From contig JAPTYO010000015.1 in assembly GCA_036873135.1 (NCBI GenBank), positions 6,286,395-6,350,394 on the forward strand: a stretch of 64,000 nucleotides of DNA. Reading direction: 5' to 3'. The stretch comes from Clarkia xantiana subsp. parviflora. Taxonomy: Eukaryota > Streptophyta > Magnoliopsida > Myrtales > Onagraceae. The translations under genes and the position numbers were made by a program. Positions 46,000 through 59,150 of the stretch are shown here, in pieces; the stretch's first letter is position 1; each line of letters starts with the position of its first letter. A model generated the notes under the pieces. The model was not told the origin of the DNA, ran no database searches, and saw only the letters and a program-made list of their open reading frames with translations.

Positions 46000-46776
46000 T
46001 TAAGTACGATAGAATGGAAATCTTGTCCAATCAAAGGATTGGGCAAACCTAGCAACTTCCGCATCACATCGACATGCGATGCAATGTGGATCTGCAAAGA
46101 AGTAATACTCTCCTGTCCATCTAGAAATTGCCTTCGAATGGTTGTTCCTGCATCGATCTTGAGGTAGTGGCAGAACATATGACCGAAGCATATGTTTGGT
46201 AGGCAAGAAGTTGCGAAGAACATCCATCAACTGGTGGCGACATTGCAACTCCATCCTGACTTCACAAACACTTCTTAGAAGGCTGTATGCTGATTCCATC
46301 TTCTTATCATTGCCGCCCTCGTTGAATATTAAGACCATTGCTAGAGTATAAGCAGTGTTTAGATCTCCAGCAACTGACGCGGACTTCAATTGGTCACGAC
46401 CCAGTTGAAAGTTAGCTCCTGTGAAGTAATTGTACATTCCTTCCCGATAAAGAGCATCTCGGTTATTGTTCTGATAGAAAGTTGCGACGAAGTCAGCATA
46501 CCTTCCCGCCAAAGACCAGGGCACGGTCTTAAATGATACGCGGCTATGCATGTGCACACCTTCAGCCACCCTCCTAAATCTTTTGCAACTTGATTTGAGT
46601 TCCAGCTTAGTCAATCCGTGGTCATATCGGTTTGATAAAAGAATTTAAAGAGTTACAGATAATGATACATACCAAAACTTCAGCTTGAAAAAATCATTTA
46701 TCGAGTCAGCACTAACACAGGTCATGATTAGCATCAGCATCTCATCAGGTAAATTGGTAAACACAGGGTGATCCAT
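46000..46776 (-). CDS. F-box-type protein, At2g35280-like family, two exons (230 aa)
   Basis: Exon 1 46776-46673 and exon 2 46588-46000, with a GT-AG intron of 84 bp. Exon 1 encodes an F-box-like start (LPDEMLMLIMTCVSADS then FFKLKF) that continues over the junction into CCKRFRRVAEGVH. The body has the family pattern of short repeats (LYREGMYNYF, AYTLAMVLIFNEGG). The C-terminus carries a Cys/His patch, CIACRCDAEVARF. F-box proteins of this family would be substrate adaptors of SCF ubiquitin ligases; that role is inferred, since the F-box is degenerate. A paralogue with identical exon 1 length (104 nt) lies at 59151. Both frames are open. It is the best-supported host gene in the window. Confidence 0.75.
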
Positions 46777-47960
46777 TGTATACAAATTTATTCTGCGGAA
46801 AACTCGATAGTACAGTTAGTATGTTGCTGATAATGTCTTTACAGAGATGAAGTCATAATAATTAAATCCTTGCACTATTTTAAATGCTTCAATTCAAGTG
46901 ACAACGAACGTTGACGAAACTTTACAAAAACCCCAGAAAAAAATAGAACGACCAAGAAACATGAATCCTGTATAGAACTCAAACAGACGCATTACCAGGC
47001 AAATGGTACAGCGTATGCATGTATGAGAATCTCATGCGCAAAGATTCAGCAACACTATTATCTAAGATGTAATAAGATCAGTCTAAGTAAAGAAGTCTAA
47101 TGTACCTGAACCAAGATTATCAAAAGGATAATCTGAGATACGTATTTCTTCTCAGGTAGTGGAAGTTGACAGAGAGACACATGGGAGGAGTCCTTCTTTT
47201 GGGAGAGAAGAAGGGAGAAGTGAAAAGGCTTTGTTTCGATAGGACATGCTGAATTTATTTTAGGGACAAGGAAACGACGTCCAATCAACCGACGTAATTC
47301 AGATAACATAGAGTACCGAGGGTTTTTTTTTTTAATTAAATACCAAAAATATTAATACAGTTGTATAATAATTTACGAAATCCTAAATTTGTAAGACATC
47401 TATATGAAGTTGTTTTGTAACGTAATATGGACTAAGTCCGCCAGCGTATCAATACATCATTCCAATGAAAATTTAACAACTGATAAACTGACTTTATAGG
47501 TACTGAAAACATGATCTATAATAGTTAAACTCTCGTCATCCTTAATAGGAATGTATAATTTATTGTCAATCTCGGTTTTTTTTCTCTCATTAAATATAAC
47601 TGATTTATTTCTTAAAATTTTTGTAACGAATATAATCAAACTAATAAAAGTGTCTCATTTTCCCTCTAAGGTTTATTAGGGAATAAATATTTAGAGAAGT
47701 TTATATATTAGGAAAATATATATCTTAATATATTATCAGATTATGTTTCTAAAATTATTATTGTTATAACATATATATTACTAAAATAAACTTATCTAAA
47801 TGTAATAACATTTATTTATTAATATATTTAATTCCCTAGTAGGGTTCACCGCAAGTCCATATATTTCTTTCTCAGAAATAATATAAGCAGCTGTTTTGCT
47901 TTACTGATGCTTTGAACCGTATTCTATCCTGTCGTCTTCTAATTCGCGTAGAAGGAGTCC
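46777..47960. other. Intergenic DNA between the F-box gene and the coiled-coil gene
   Basis: It holds the presumed promoter and 5' leader of the minus-strand F-box gene. Near 47878 a TATA-like ataatataagcag precedes the plus-strand coiled-coil gene. No further gene is supported. Confidence 0.45.
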
Positions 47961-48392
47961 ATGAGTATATCAGAGCTGATCTCAAAGTTATCGGGTTTGT
48001 CATTCAATTCTTCTGAGTGCGATGCCTTTACCAAGGTTCTGGTCCAACGCGATGAACAAAAGCAGCAGATCATTGAAGCCCTAAAGAAAGACGTGGAGAG
48101 TCGGCTTAATGAGAAGCCGTCTGCTGCAAGTATCGAGCGGGAGGTGACCGTGGAGGAAATGTACGAACGCATGCTGCGGGAAGAAACAGTGAAGTGTTCC
48201 AAGGAGGAAAATCAGCGGCTGAAGAAGGAAATTCAGAGACTCCATCAGCAAAATGAGGTGATGTCTGTGGAAAATCATACACTCCAGCACGAAAATGAGG
48301 CTCTAGGTGCGGCAGTGGAAGAGTTGGAGCGCCAGATTGTAGATTTGGAGAACGGAATCGAGTCTCTCAAACAAGCCATAGTTCGAGTTTAG
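47961..48392 (+). CDS. Small coiled-coil protein of unknown function (143 aa)
   Basis: A single open frame from ATG 47961. The N-terminus, about 35 residues, is Ser/Leu-rich. The rest is highly charged with heptad-like spacing (RLKKEIQRLHQQNEVMSVEN, LERQIVDLENGIESLKQAI), a predicted coiled coil to the end. No DNA-binding basic region is obvious, so it is not called bZIP. A TATA-like box about 75 bp upstream and GC content above the surroundings support a real gene. Family not recognised. Confidence 0.6.
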   Translation: MSISELISKLSGLSFNSSECDAFTKVLVQRDEQKQQIIEALKKDVESRLNEKPSAASIEREVTVEEMYERMLREETVKCSKEENQRLKKEIQRLHQQNEVMSVENHTLQHENEALGAAVEELERQIVDLENGIESLKQAIVRV

Positions 48393-48696
48393 GAGAAAAA
48401 TAGAGGTTAACATAATTTGTAGAAGTTGTTATCTTAGCTCGGACTAGATGCACCTATTTGGATTTGTCGTTTTTGGTATGTTCCCTTTGTTTTCTAACCT
48501 AGCTCGGACTGTATGCACCTAGTTGTATTTGTCGTGTTTCGTATGTTCCCTATGATTTCTATTCCGGTAGACAATTAGAACTGATGTCAGATTGCTAGAT
48601 CATGAGATCATATGTTCATGTATACAATGCTTGAATGTGTGATTTCAATTGTAGATTCAGTTTATTAATACATCACCCAAGTAGCTCCAGTTTAAG

Positions 48697-49241
48697 TAGG
48701 GGTGAGCGGTTCCGGGTACCCAGTACTTTTAGGGTATCCCAGAACCAGACCAATATTAAACGGTTCCTAACTTTATTACCCAGAGCCGTACCAGAACATT
48801 TAGGAACCGGAACCGTACCAGAACCGTTAAGAGTCAATCGGTTCCGGGTACCCGTTAAGAAACCGATTACAAATTTTCAAACTAAATAATATAATTTTAG
48901 GTACTAGTTGGAACCGGGTTCTGGATACCCATTTGGAACCGGGTTCTCGGTAGCCAATTGAAACTGAAATTTATGTTATACCAAGTGAATCATAAAAATA
49001 ATTATAACATTTTCCACAAACCAATTTTAAATTTGTTAAATGATTAGTGTTTTTTTAATTTATATATATATAACGGTTCCGGTTCCGGGTATTTGTGTAC
49101 CCGGAAACTTATCCCGGAACCGGAACCGAAAATACCGGTTCTTGAAATTTAATCCCAGAACCGTACCAGAACCATTTACATCTACCCGGAACCTACCAAA
49201 TGACCGGTTCCGGTTCCAACTGGGTAATTTGCTCACCCCTA
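48697..49241. mobile_element. hAT-type non-autonomous element 1 (545 bp)
   Basis: Perfect 11-bp terminal inverted repeats taggggtgagc/gctcaccccta with an 8-bp target duplication agtttaag (48689-48696 and 49242-49249). The interior repeats ggttccgggtaccc-like motifs and codes for nothing. Confidence 0.85.
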
Positions 49242-49249
49242 AGTTTAAG

Positions 49250-50500
49250 ATAATGACGACGATGAAGCGTTGCCATTTAACATTCTACAGTTGAGTAGAA
49301 TGTCAAAATATTGACACCACCGAAGTCTAAATCTAGAAAATGAATTTATTTTCTTTAGTTAGCAGCTGATTTCTAGTCGAAGATATTTGTTGATTGACAT
49401 TAATTCATTATTGATGCTTTGTTACAACGAATGTATTTGAAAGTAAAATCTCAAAGATATCCTACAAAACTGACAACTGCATTCCATACGGTTCCAACCT
49501 TGGGATGTACACTTTTATATATCATTAACGATAACAATTTTCCTCATTCGCGTTGATTCTTCAACTGGAGCCAGGTTGGACGCAGTTGAAATTTTATATT
49601 TTTTTTTTGGCCACGCATATGTTCGAATTTTTATTCAAACATGAAAATTCAATTACAATAACAGTTAAAATAAAAAGCAGTGTACAAATATATTTAGGTG
49701 TTCGGAAATTGATGTACACTTATTTTATATTGTATATATACATAAATTTTTGCATTCATTTATTTGTTCTACAGCTGGGTTAACTTTACATCGAAAAAAG
49801 TATGTGACATAGTGGATTCATCCATTTATTAAAGCAGGGAGTTCATACTGCGTATTTTCATCTTGCAGAGTTGATACAACCATTAATGGATGGAAATATT
49901 CTATTTCCGGTCCGAGTAACCAATATGGCAGGCCTGACCCGGTAGGAGAAGCTGTGGAGAATGGTATACCAGTTGCACGGGAGTTCATAATGTCTTTTTT
50001 ACATCCCAAGTAGTTACTGCCATCAATTGAAGTATTCTTCCATTGAGGACTGGTCCAGTGTTCAAATATTGTAGCAGAGCATTCATGGCCTACGATCCTA
50101 AACACAGAACAGAATGAGTGGTGGAGGGTAAGGAAATTTTAATATTCCACGCTTCCTAGGAGTTCATAATGCCTCTTTTCACATAACTGGATTTAAAAGA
50201 CAAGATATATCACCGCTAGATGCCATCAAGGACATTAGATACAATAGCAAGGTAGGTTTTTTTGGAAATAAGACATGGGAACATATTACGTTATCAGGAC
50301 ATGATAACTAATTTTTATCCCAAAATTAATAACAGAAATAAGCAGATCGTTAAAGCGACGGTGAAAACTCACCACACAACTCGACAGAGAAGAAGGCTAT
50401 GGCTATGTAGCTTGCCGGAGATGTACAATTCTTGGATGGCTCAGAATAGGTAGTATTGAATAAAAAACAGAGAAACCTCCCCTCTTTTCATGGCTGTAGG
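49250..50500. other. Intergenic DNA with a possible exon remnant at 49818-50105 (minus)
   Basis: A 95-codon minus-strand frame is preceded by an acceptor-like TGTTTAG at about 50106 and encodes a Trp/Pro-containing, globular-looking sequence (GLPYWLLGPEIEYFHPLM). No upstream exon was found and the family is not recognised; it may be a gene fragment. The rest shows nothing. Confidence 0.3.
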
Positions 50501-50508
50501 GTTAAAAC

Positions 50509-51018
50509 TAGGCTTGGGCATAAAAACCGGTCCGGCCGGACTGGTTCGGAACTGGTATGGAACCGGACCGTTTGGAACCGGTCCGGAGTGGACCGGTCCA
50601 AATTGGACTGGTTTGTAACCCCTAAATTGGAACCAGTCCAAGGGGTATACCAAACCAGTCCAATTAACCAGTCCGGACCGGACCGGTTTTGAACCGCTTT
50701 TAAGTAAAAAAAAATAAAAAATCTTTTGACTGCATTTGACTGAGACTGATTATTTAAAAAAAAAAAAAAAACCGGTTTTTGACCGATTTTGACCGGTTTT
50801 TAATGATAAAACCGGTCTGACATATAAAACCGGTCCAGGACTTGTTTTTTTAAAAACCAGGCCAAAACCGGTTCTGGACCGGTTCTAACCAGTCCAGTTT
50901 TTTTTAGACCAACCTAAGCCAATATAAAACCCTAGTCATTACTGGACCGGACCGTTTAAAACAGTTCCGGTCCGGTTCGGAACCGGTTCGGGCTGAACCG
51001 GTTCAGTGCCCACCCCTA
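50509..51018. mobile_element. hAT-type non-autonomous element 2 (510 bp)
   Basis: Ends taggcttgggca and tgcccacccctagt-type inverse, with an 8-bp target duplication gttaaaac (50501-50508 and 51019-51026). The interior is dense in accggt/ggaccgg repeats. It is similar in style to element 1 but distinct in sequence. Confidence 0.8.
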
Positions 51019-51270
51019 GTTAAAACGACCCTGAAGACATCGGGAGTGTTGATCTCAATCATCAGAACTCAACAGTCATTTAACCGGGTCCCATTTAACC
51101 ACGACCGATGGATCGTTATTGAAACCCACCGACAGACCCCTACTCATATATTTGTGACTAATTAATAAATAATATTTAGTAATCAAGTATCTTCATCATT
51201 CAATTAAATGTGAAATTTCGAAAAAAAAAAATCATATTAAATGTGAATTTTTAACACTGGTGGTCATATG

Positions 51271-52060
51271 CAGGGCCGTCTTAACAAATTTGGAGGCCTA
51301 AAGCGAAATTTTTATTTGAGGCATTTTTATTAAAAATTTATCAACTAGCAACTAGTTAAATTTTACCATAATATTTCTAAGCAATTTTTTTTTTTCAATT
51401 TACCCATTTCTTAAGATATTTAATCTTAAATAGATATTCGTTATCATATAATAATATTGGAGTAATAACTTAGTAAGGAACCAATTGGCCTAACAAAATA
51501 GTAAGGAAACACGATTTAAATAAAACAATATTTGAAAAGAAGAAAAAAAACAGAATTAATAATAGTAGTTAAAAAAATGGACTTAGTTTTTTTTTTTTTT
51601 TACTACGGTCTCATAGATACAATTCGTCTATACTATTGTGGTAATTTTTTCCATACACATTACATAAAAATATGATGAACATCTTTATTTAGTGGTATGT
51701 AAAACAATTCTAGGTGCTAAATCAAAAAGGTATTCCAAATCTGATTATTAGATTAATTAAATAAATATATTATAATAATTAACAATTATAGAAGTAAGAA
51801 AAAAAAAACAAAAAGGAAGAAAGAAAGAGAGAGAATAGAATGAGGAGAGATGAGTTGACCGGCAAATAAAGTTATAAAATGAGGTGAGAGAAAGGAATGA
51901 TGAAGCTCCACAAATCGCAAGGAATTTTAATCTGACGGCGAAAATTTTGACTATATACATAGTTGAACCTATTATAGCCTTGTCCTAAAAAAATAGAGGC
52001 CTTATATTTTGGGAGGCCTAACGCCCAAGCTTTATTTGCTTGGGCCTTAGGCCGGCCCTG
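51271..52060. mobile_element. hAT-type non-autonomous element 3 (790 bp)
   Basis: Termini cagggccgtc and ggccggccctg (CAGGGCC-type ends) with an 8-bp target duplication gtcatatg (51263-51270 and 52061-52068). Sub-terminal aggccta motifs are inverted at both ends. No transposase frame. Confidence 0.8.
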
Positions 52061-52068
52061 GTCATATG

Positions 52069-53150
52069 TTACGATAATTAAATAGATATCTACTAGAATG
52101 GAGATTATCACCTAACTATACTATAAGAATAATTAAGTTAATATATGGGAATGACTTGTCCGGGACATAAATTTGGGTGGACAGTGGGGCACATTGAACA
52201 TTGCAGAGTATATCATGGAGGGATATGCAGACTGCAGAAGTAGGCGTAAGGAAAATAGCAAAATGATGATATATCGTCTCGACACTCGTGCGATCTGCCT
52301 TACTCTAACCTTTCTATCACCGTCTCTTTCTCCACTTTTCAGTTTTCCCACTTGCTATCATGATTACGTTGATAAACTTTAAATTGCTTAATTATTATAT
52401 TTATTTATGTATCTACACTTTATTATATAGTTGTTTACTGTTTGGAGTATAATGTTTTACACATTAAAGTATATTGGTTTAACTTACATATAGTAGTTTC
52501 GGGTTTATGATTTAATGGTTTAAGGTTATGATATAGGTTTATTTTTTTTGATAAACTATTTTATCACGTTACCCAAAAATAGTATCTTCCGGTTACAATA
52601 CTTGAAATTTACAGTGTTAACGACGGTTTGGAGTATAATTTTAATGTTATAGTGGTTGCGGGTTTATGGTATGCATATTGGATTAAGTTTTTTGATAAAC
52701 TTTTTGGAATATCTAGAATTCAATATGTACAACATTTCGGTGTTCATATTATTGTACTTCTTCAACATCATAACTGTAATATTTGAATTAATTATTTCGT
52801 TGAATTAAATAAAGTAGTGTTTTTGTGTCATAAACATATCATCGAAAGTTGTATTTAAAAAATACATTTGTTTTAGCGAATATACATGTCCATACATTTC
52901 TAACTGACAGGTGCTGCCCTCATGATGAGGCCCCCTGATTTATCATAGACTAGGACGACCGCGCGGGAACTAAATCAAAAAATAATATACGTGTACACAT
53001 ATTTCCTACTTTTGGAGATAAACTGCCGCGCTTTCCACTTTGAAATACATTGTTACTTCTTTTAGTTAGCTGTTTACGAAACGACTCCTCCATCACAGTA
53101 GTTCCCTACTATTCTCAGATACCTTCCATCTTTGTGCGAAGTTCATCTCC
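52069..53150. other. Intergenic DNA
   Basis: No supported gene or repeat. It ends in the copia target site. Confidence 0.4.
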
Positions 53151-53156
53151 GGTCAA

Positions 53157-53343
53157 ATATAGAAGTGTATTCCACACTCTATGCATGCACCTAACTACAC
53201 AATGCATACACACTAGACTATGTATGCACCTGGTTCATAGTTTATTGTATAGCCTTAGTTGGTGATCCTAGTTTTGCCTAGTATATATATTGTAACACTT
53301 GCTTTGTAATACCTAGTTGATTAATGAAGCATTCTCATTCATA
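53157..53343 (+). mobile_element. 5' LTR of the copia element
   Basis: Matches 58572-58758 without a difference noticed. Contains tagtatatatattgtaacac (TATA-like) near 53279-53291. Confidence 0.85.
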
Positions 53344-54104
53344 TGGTATCAGAGCACAAGGACATTCATAGCGGCGTATGCAATGGACCAAGGAACTTGA
53401 AGTTTTCCCCATTTGTTTCAATCTGCCAGCCTAGTCTTGTGTGGATTTACCTCATTACGCTTCAGGATTCATCAACTCATCTTGAATTCTCACTTTAAAT
53501 TCAACAATGAACTCTTAGTAAGTCTCATTTCATGCTCATCCACGCACACAAGGAACTAAGGACAGTGCTAGTATTGCTCATAGGCCATAGCACTTGATTT
53601 GCCTTGTTCTACTTGTTCTAGCTCAGATTGAGCTATTTGCGTGCTTGATTTTGGTATTCCCTGAAGTGTGTGTCATTCCTCTAGCATCATTGATGGATTC
53701 TGATATTGTTTGAACTAGTCTCATTGATTATAACACTTGGATATTACCCATTTAGTGGATTACTTCATCCTTACTCGGCTGAGTGACCATTGTGAGTTCT
53801 TGGGTATTCTTCAGCATACTCTTTGATTCTATTGAAGAATTTCGTGCTTCCATTAATGGAGAACTGATTATTATCAAGTTTTTGATGATTGTCAATCATT
53901 GGTTTTGCTCATTTTGATGCGTAGTGGTACAGATTGTACTATCTACTAGCTGGATTTGTCCTATTCTTAACAGATTTGGTGTGCCAGTCTTATCTATATC
54001 ATCAGATATTTCCGTGTGGTTTCTTTACCATTTCTTCTAGTGATCTCTTGGAATCAAGTTCATATACCTTTCAACAAGCTCATTATACTTGACTGACTTG
54101 CAAA

Positions 54105-57100
54105 ATGGCTCATGAATCCAATGTGGATGATCATCTCTACATACACCCATCTGACACCACAGGCCATATGCTCATACCTTTTCAGCTGCAGGGTACCTCC
54201 AACTATCAAGTTTGGAGTACCTCAATCAAGGAAGGCTTGTTAGTGAAGAATAAATTGGGCTTCATTGATGGCACATTCACAAGAACAAGTGTTGGTGTGG
54301 CAGACAGGGTGAAATGGGATAGGGCCAATGCAATAGTCAAGGCTTGGTTGAGGAATTGTGTAGCCAAAGACTTGGTCACTAGTTTGATCTACAATCCCAC
54401 TGCTTCTTCCAATTGGGATGACCTTAAGGAAATGTTTTACAAGGTGGATGGTACTCAAATCTTCCAACTGACCAGGGAGATCTACCAAACATCTCAAGGA
54501 GTTCTATCCATCACTGAATACTTTGCAAAGATGAAACAACTTTGGGATGCTCTTGCTTCAGTTGATGACTTGAATCTTCAATGTGCTGGAGACATTGCTA
54601 TTGTCAATGAACACAAGGAGAAGCAAAAGTTGATGGCTTTTCTCTTAGGACTAAATGAGTCTTATGGACACATTAGGAGTAGCTTGCTCATGAGGCAACC
54701 ACTTCCATCTCTTAGCATTGCCTTCTCTGTTTTAGTACAAGAAGAAAGTCAAAGGACCATTTCTGGTTCTATTGGAGATGTGGGTGAGGCAACTGCCTTA
54801 TACACAAGAAACAATCCATCTTATGGTGGAAGAGGCTATGGAAGAGGAAGAGGCTATGGAAGAGGCAATAGCAATGGCAATGGCAGGGGCAGAGGCATTC
54901 CAAATGGTCCCAATGAGAGACCTCCCCCTCCTATTTGCACCTATTGTGGCAAGAGAGGCCACATAGAGGATCAATGTTATAGCAAGCATGGATATCCACA
55001 AGGTCATCCAATGTACAACCCAAATGCTCCTAAGATGAATTGGAACTCAGCCAACATTGTTGAAGATGGTGGAAGCTCAAGTGCCATTGAGCATGTAGCA
55101 GCCAAGGACAAGAGAATTTTTCATGGCACAGCCAACAAGAGAATCCAACATGTAGCTGCTCATGATGATTACTTTGAGCATTCACCTTTGAGCTTTGAAG
55201 ATGTTGAACAAGCTCACGTCAATATGGCAGGTATATCTAGTGACCCTATGGTTTGGATAGTTGACTCAGGTGCAACTAATCACATCACACATCAAATTGA
55301 GTGGTTATTTGATTTGAAGAAGTGTGACTCTGATCATCAATATGTTCATTTACCAAATGGTCACAAATGCAAAGTAACTCATATTGGTTCTTGCTCTTTC
55401 TCAAGTGGATTCACTCTGACCAACATCTTATTGGTCCCTGATTTCAAATTCAATTTGATCTCAGTATCTAGGCTTCCTAGCCAATTGAATTGTAAGGTGA
55501 TCTTTACTTCTGATCATGTGTTACTCCAGGGCCAGAGTGGCAAGTCCATGGTGATTGGGGAATGGAATAGAGGACTATACACCTTGAAGGATGTGGTGCC
55601 TTCAAGCTCAAGGAAGATTGCAGCCACTTGCTTGGGGAATAAGGAAGAGGTGTTGAGATGGCATAGGCGTTTGGGCCATGTCTCTGAGACTTACCTCAAC
55701 CATTTATATGTTTTGAATTTGAATAAATCTTATGGTTGTATCAAACAATGCACAATTTGCCCTCTTGCCAAGCAATCTAGATTTTCATTTCCAATAAGTG
55801 ACTCTATTGCTTCTAAGCCTTTTGATCTTATTCACATGGACTTATGGGGTCCCTACAAAGTGCCAACCTTCAAGGGCAATCAATATTTCTTGACAATAGT
55901 AGATGATTGTTCAAGAGCAACTTGGGTGTACTTAATGAAGTTCAAGAGTGACACTTTCTTGCACATCAAGAACTACCTCCTCATGGTGAAGAATCAGTTT
56001 GGCACTATGGTTAAGACCTTAAGGAGTGACAATGGCACTGAGTTCACTAACTCAGTATGCAAGGAGTTGCTTCTCCAATTTGGCATCCATCACCAAACTA
56101 GTTGTGTGCATACACCACAACAAAATGGAAGAGTGGAACGCAAGCATAGAGACATCCTAAACATTGCTAGAGCAATTAGGTTTCAAGCATCAATGCCTTT
56201 GAGACACTGGGGATATTGCATTCTAAATGCTTGTTACATACTCAATAGGCTACCATCCTCTATCTTGAAGTTCAAGTCACCTATGGAAGTGTTATATGGG
56301 AAGGTGCCTTCTCTTCAACATTTAAGAGTTATTGGTTGTCTTTGCTTCACAACGAAGCTAAACAACCATGACAAGTTTGGTCCAAGAGCTGAACCATGCA
56401 TACTTATGGGGTACTCCACTTCACAAAAAGGATACCTTGTAATGAGTATTTCTAATTCAGTCTTTCATGTTTCAAGAGATGTACTTTTCCATGAAGATAT
56501 CTTTCCATTTGGCATGTCCAAAGAGGCCCTAAAAGCATTAATCCCTTCTTGCTTGGCACCCAAGCCACCTATGCTTGACTCTTCACCAGAGTTACCAATG
56601 CTCCTTGATGAACTTACTCCAAGCCATGCTCCCATTATTGAGACTAATGCTTCTTCACAACCTCCCCAATCAATAGAAGAAGAAGTAGTTCCATTACAAG
56701 GAGCAAGAAGTGCATCACCACAACAAAATGGATCCCCTCAACAAAGTTCTTCTCCCCAACCAACAGAGGAAGTGGTAGAGGAAGTCCCCCAACCTCCTTC
56801 CATAAGAAGGAGCCTCATACTTGCCCAAAGAAACTCTCCACAAATAAGGAGGAGTGCAAGGCTTGCTGCCCTTCAAAACAAGCCTAGTTCCAATGCCACT
56901 TTTGGAATGGAAAGATATATATCTTATGATACTCTAGGCCCCCAATTCAAATGTTTCTTGACTGCCATTGACAAGATTAAAGAACCAAGCACTTACAAGC
57001 AAGCCATCAAAGATCCAAACTGGATTGTGGCTGTGAAAGAGGAGATACAAGCTCTCCAAGACAACAACACATGGAAGATAGTAGACCTACCTCAAGGAAA

Positions 57101-58577
57101 ATCCTCAATTGGTTGCACATGGGTCTTCAAAATCAAGTACAACTCTGATGGATCTATTGAAAGATACAAGGCAAGATTGGTTGCCAAAGGATTCAATCAG
57201 GTGGAAGGTACTGATTTCAATGAGACATTCTCACCTGTAGTCAAGATGGACACTGTGAGGATTGTCTTGGCATTGGCAGCTGCCAAATCATGGGGATTGT
57301 ATCACATGGATGTAAACAATGCATTCCTCCAAGGTGATCTATCTGAGGAAGTATATATGGACATTCCTCAAGGATTTGATCCATCTAGGTCCATTGAAGC
57401 ATTCCCCAAGAAAGTATGCAAGCTCAACAAGTCTTTATATGGGCTCAAACAAGCATCAAGGCAATGGAACATCAAGCTCACCCAAACATTATTGAAGACT
57501 GGCTACAAGCAATGTGCCTCAGATCATTCCTTGTTTAGCAAGATACAAGGTAATGACAAGGTGTTCATCCTCATCTATGTTGATGATCTCCTAATCACTG
57601 GTTCAAATGCCAAATTGATCAATCAATTGAAGTGCACACTGCAAACACGCTTCAAATTAAAGGATTTGGGAGACTTGAGATACTTTTTAGGCTTGGAAGT
57701 TGCAAGATCAACACAAGGCCTTGTCATCAATCAAAGGAAGTATGCTATGGAGCTTATAGAGGATGCAGGCTTGGGAGCTGCTAGGCCAGCTGAAACTCCA
57801 ATGGAATTCAACATCAAGCTCACCACACATGAGTATGACAAAGCCACCAACTCCAATCCTGATGACATGCTCTTGGAAGATGCCACTTCTTATAGAAGGG
57901 TCATTGGTAAATTGCTATATCTTACCATGACAAGACCAGACATAAGTTTCTCAGTTCAAAGGCTTAGTCAATTTGTGGACAAGCCCAAGAAGTCCCATTA
58001 TGAAGCAGCAATGAGGGTGGTTAGATACATCAAGGGAGCTCCGGGTCAAGGTTTGATCTATCCCTCCAACAATTCTCTCAAGTTGAGTATCTTTTGTGAC
58101 TCAGATTGGGCAGCCTGCCCTTTCAGTAGAAAGTCAGTGAGTGCATATTGTGTGAAGCTTGGATCAGTTATGATAGGATGGAAGGTCAAGAAACAAGACA
58201 CCATTTCCCTTTCAAGTGCTGAAGCTGAATATAGATGCTTAAGGGTTGCTATTCAATAAGCACTTTGGGTGAACAGAATCCTCAAGGAACTTGGATTGCA
58301 AGTTACCTTGCCAATCCCAATCCACACAGATAGTGAGGCAGCCTTAAAGATTGCAAAAAACCCCATGTTCCATGAGCGCACCAAGCATATTGAACTTGAC
58401 TGCCACTTCACAAGACACCATATCAACTCAGGGATGATTGGTGTCTATCATATTCCTTCAAAAGTTCAAATGGCTGACTTAGTTAAGAATCAACATCTTG
58501 CCTTATTGAAGCTCTATGGAATCAAGGATGTGTTTCAAGAAGGAAAAGAAGAAGAAGAAAAGGATGGGAGAATATAG
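54105..58577 (+). pseudogene. Copia gag-pol polyprotein with one in-frame stop near the end
   Basis: 1384 codons to a TAA at 58257, then 106 more codons in the same frame. Gag starts with the HPSDTTGHMLIPFQL type seen in Ale/Retrofit elements. CCHC knuckle CTYCGKRGHIEDQC near 277-290. Protease WIVDSGATNH near 382. Integrase HHCC near 518-555 and core aspartates in HMDLWGP (576) and RSDNGTEF (640), Glu in NGRVERKH (675). RT with FLQGDLSEEVYMDIPQGF and YVDD near 1157. RNase H with CDSDWAACP near 1330 and SSAEAEYR just before the stop. The stop removes the last part of RNase H (HTDSEAALK and beyond), so this copy should be inactive unless the stop is read through or is a sequence error. Confidence 0.92.
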
Positions 58578-58758
58578 AAGTGTATTCCACACTCTATGCA
58601 TGCACCTAACTACACAATGCATACACACTAGACTATGTATGCACCTGGTTCATAGTTTATTGTATAGCCTTAGTTGGTGATCCTAGTTTTGCCTAGTATA
58701 TATATTGTAACACTTGCTTTGTAATACCTAGTTGATTAATGAAGCATTCTCATTCATA
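58572..58758 (+). mobile_element. 3' LTR of the copia element
   Basis: Preceded by the purine-rich gaagaagaagaaaaggatgg, a likely polypurine tract. Followed by ggtcaa, the right flank repeat. Confidence 0.85.
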
Positions 58759-59150
58759 GGTCAAGTAGCACACGTCAAGCTACCGTATGCACATTCGTTG
58801 TCGATACAACATCTATATGTGCGAAGTTCGTGCATAAACGTAGTTAATACCTACTACTAAACAATGTTTGTGATGCTTTCTCATTACAATTTTTCTGGTG
58901 TATATATTAGGTTTTGGTGACTAGTTAGTGGTCATTCAACTACAACCCTATCTTATTAAAAAGCCACTCATATCTGTTCGGGGTCAACCTTTTAGAATAC
59001 TGAATTGATGTGATCATTTCGTTGTCATTGTTGATGGTTTATTTAATTGTGTTTGATTTGATTATTACGTTTTGGGTTTCCTTTTTATTGGTGACCAGTT
59101 TGAGAAATGTTCATCATTTTATTATGTTTGGGCAGAACTTTTTTTTGGTG

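Larger units (their letters stand above)
53157..58758 (+). mobile_element. Ty1/copia retrotransposon, Ale-like (5.6 kb, nearly intact)
   Basis: Two LTRs identical by eye (187 bp each: 53157-53343 and 58572-58758) and direct repeat ggtcaa on both flanks (53151-53156 and 58759-58764). Primer-binding site tggtatcagagc (53344-53355) abuts the 5' LTR and matches the initiator tRNA-Met 3' end. A 749-bp leader follows, then one gag-pol frame broken by a single stop. The shared LTR ends are atatag...cata rather than TG...CA; inside them a TG...CA stretch (53166-53341) also exists. Confidence 0.9.

Noticed and set aside
47961..48392. bZIP transcription factor
   Set aside because: The coiled coil is present but no basic DNA-binding region with the N-x7-R pattern was seen before it.
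53166..53341. Canonical TG...CA copia LTR of 176 bp
   Set aside because: The identity between LTRs continues beyond these ends and the flanking direct repeat only fits the longer 187-bp unit; kept as an alternative.
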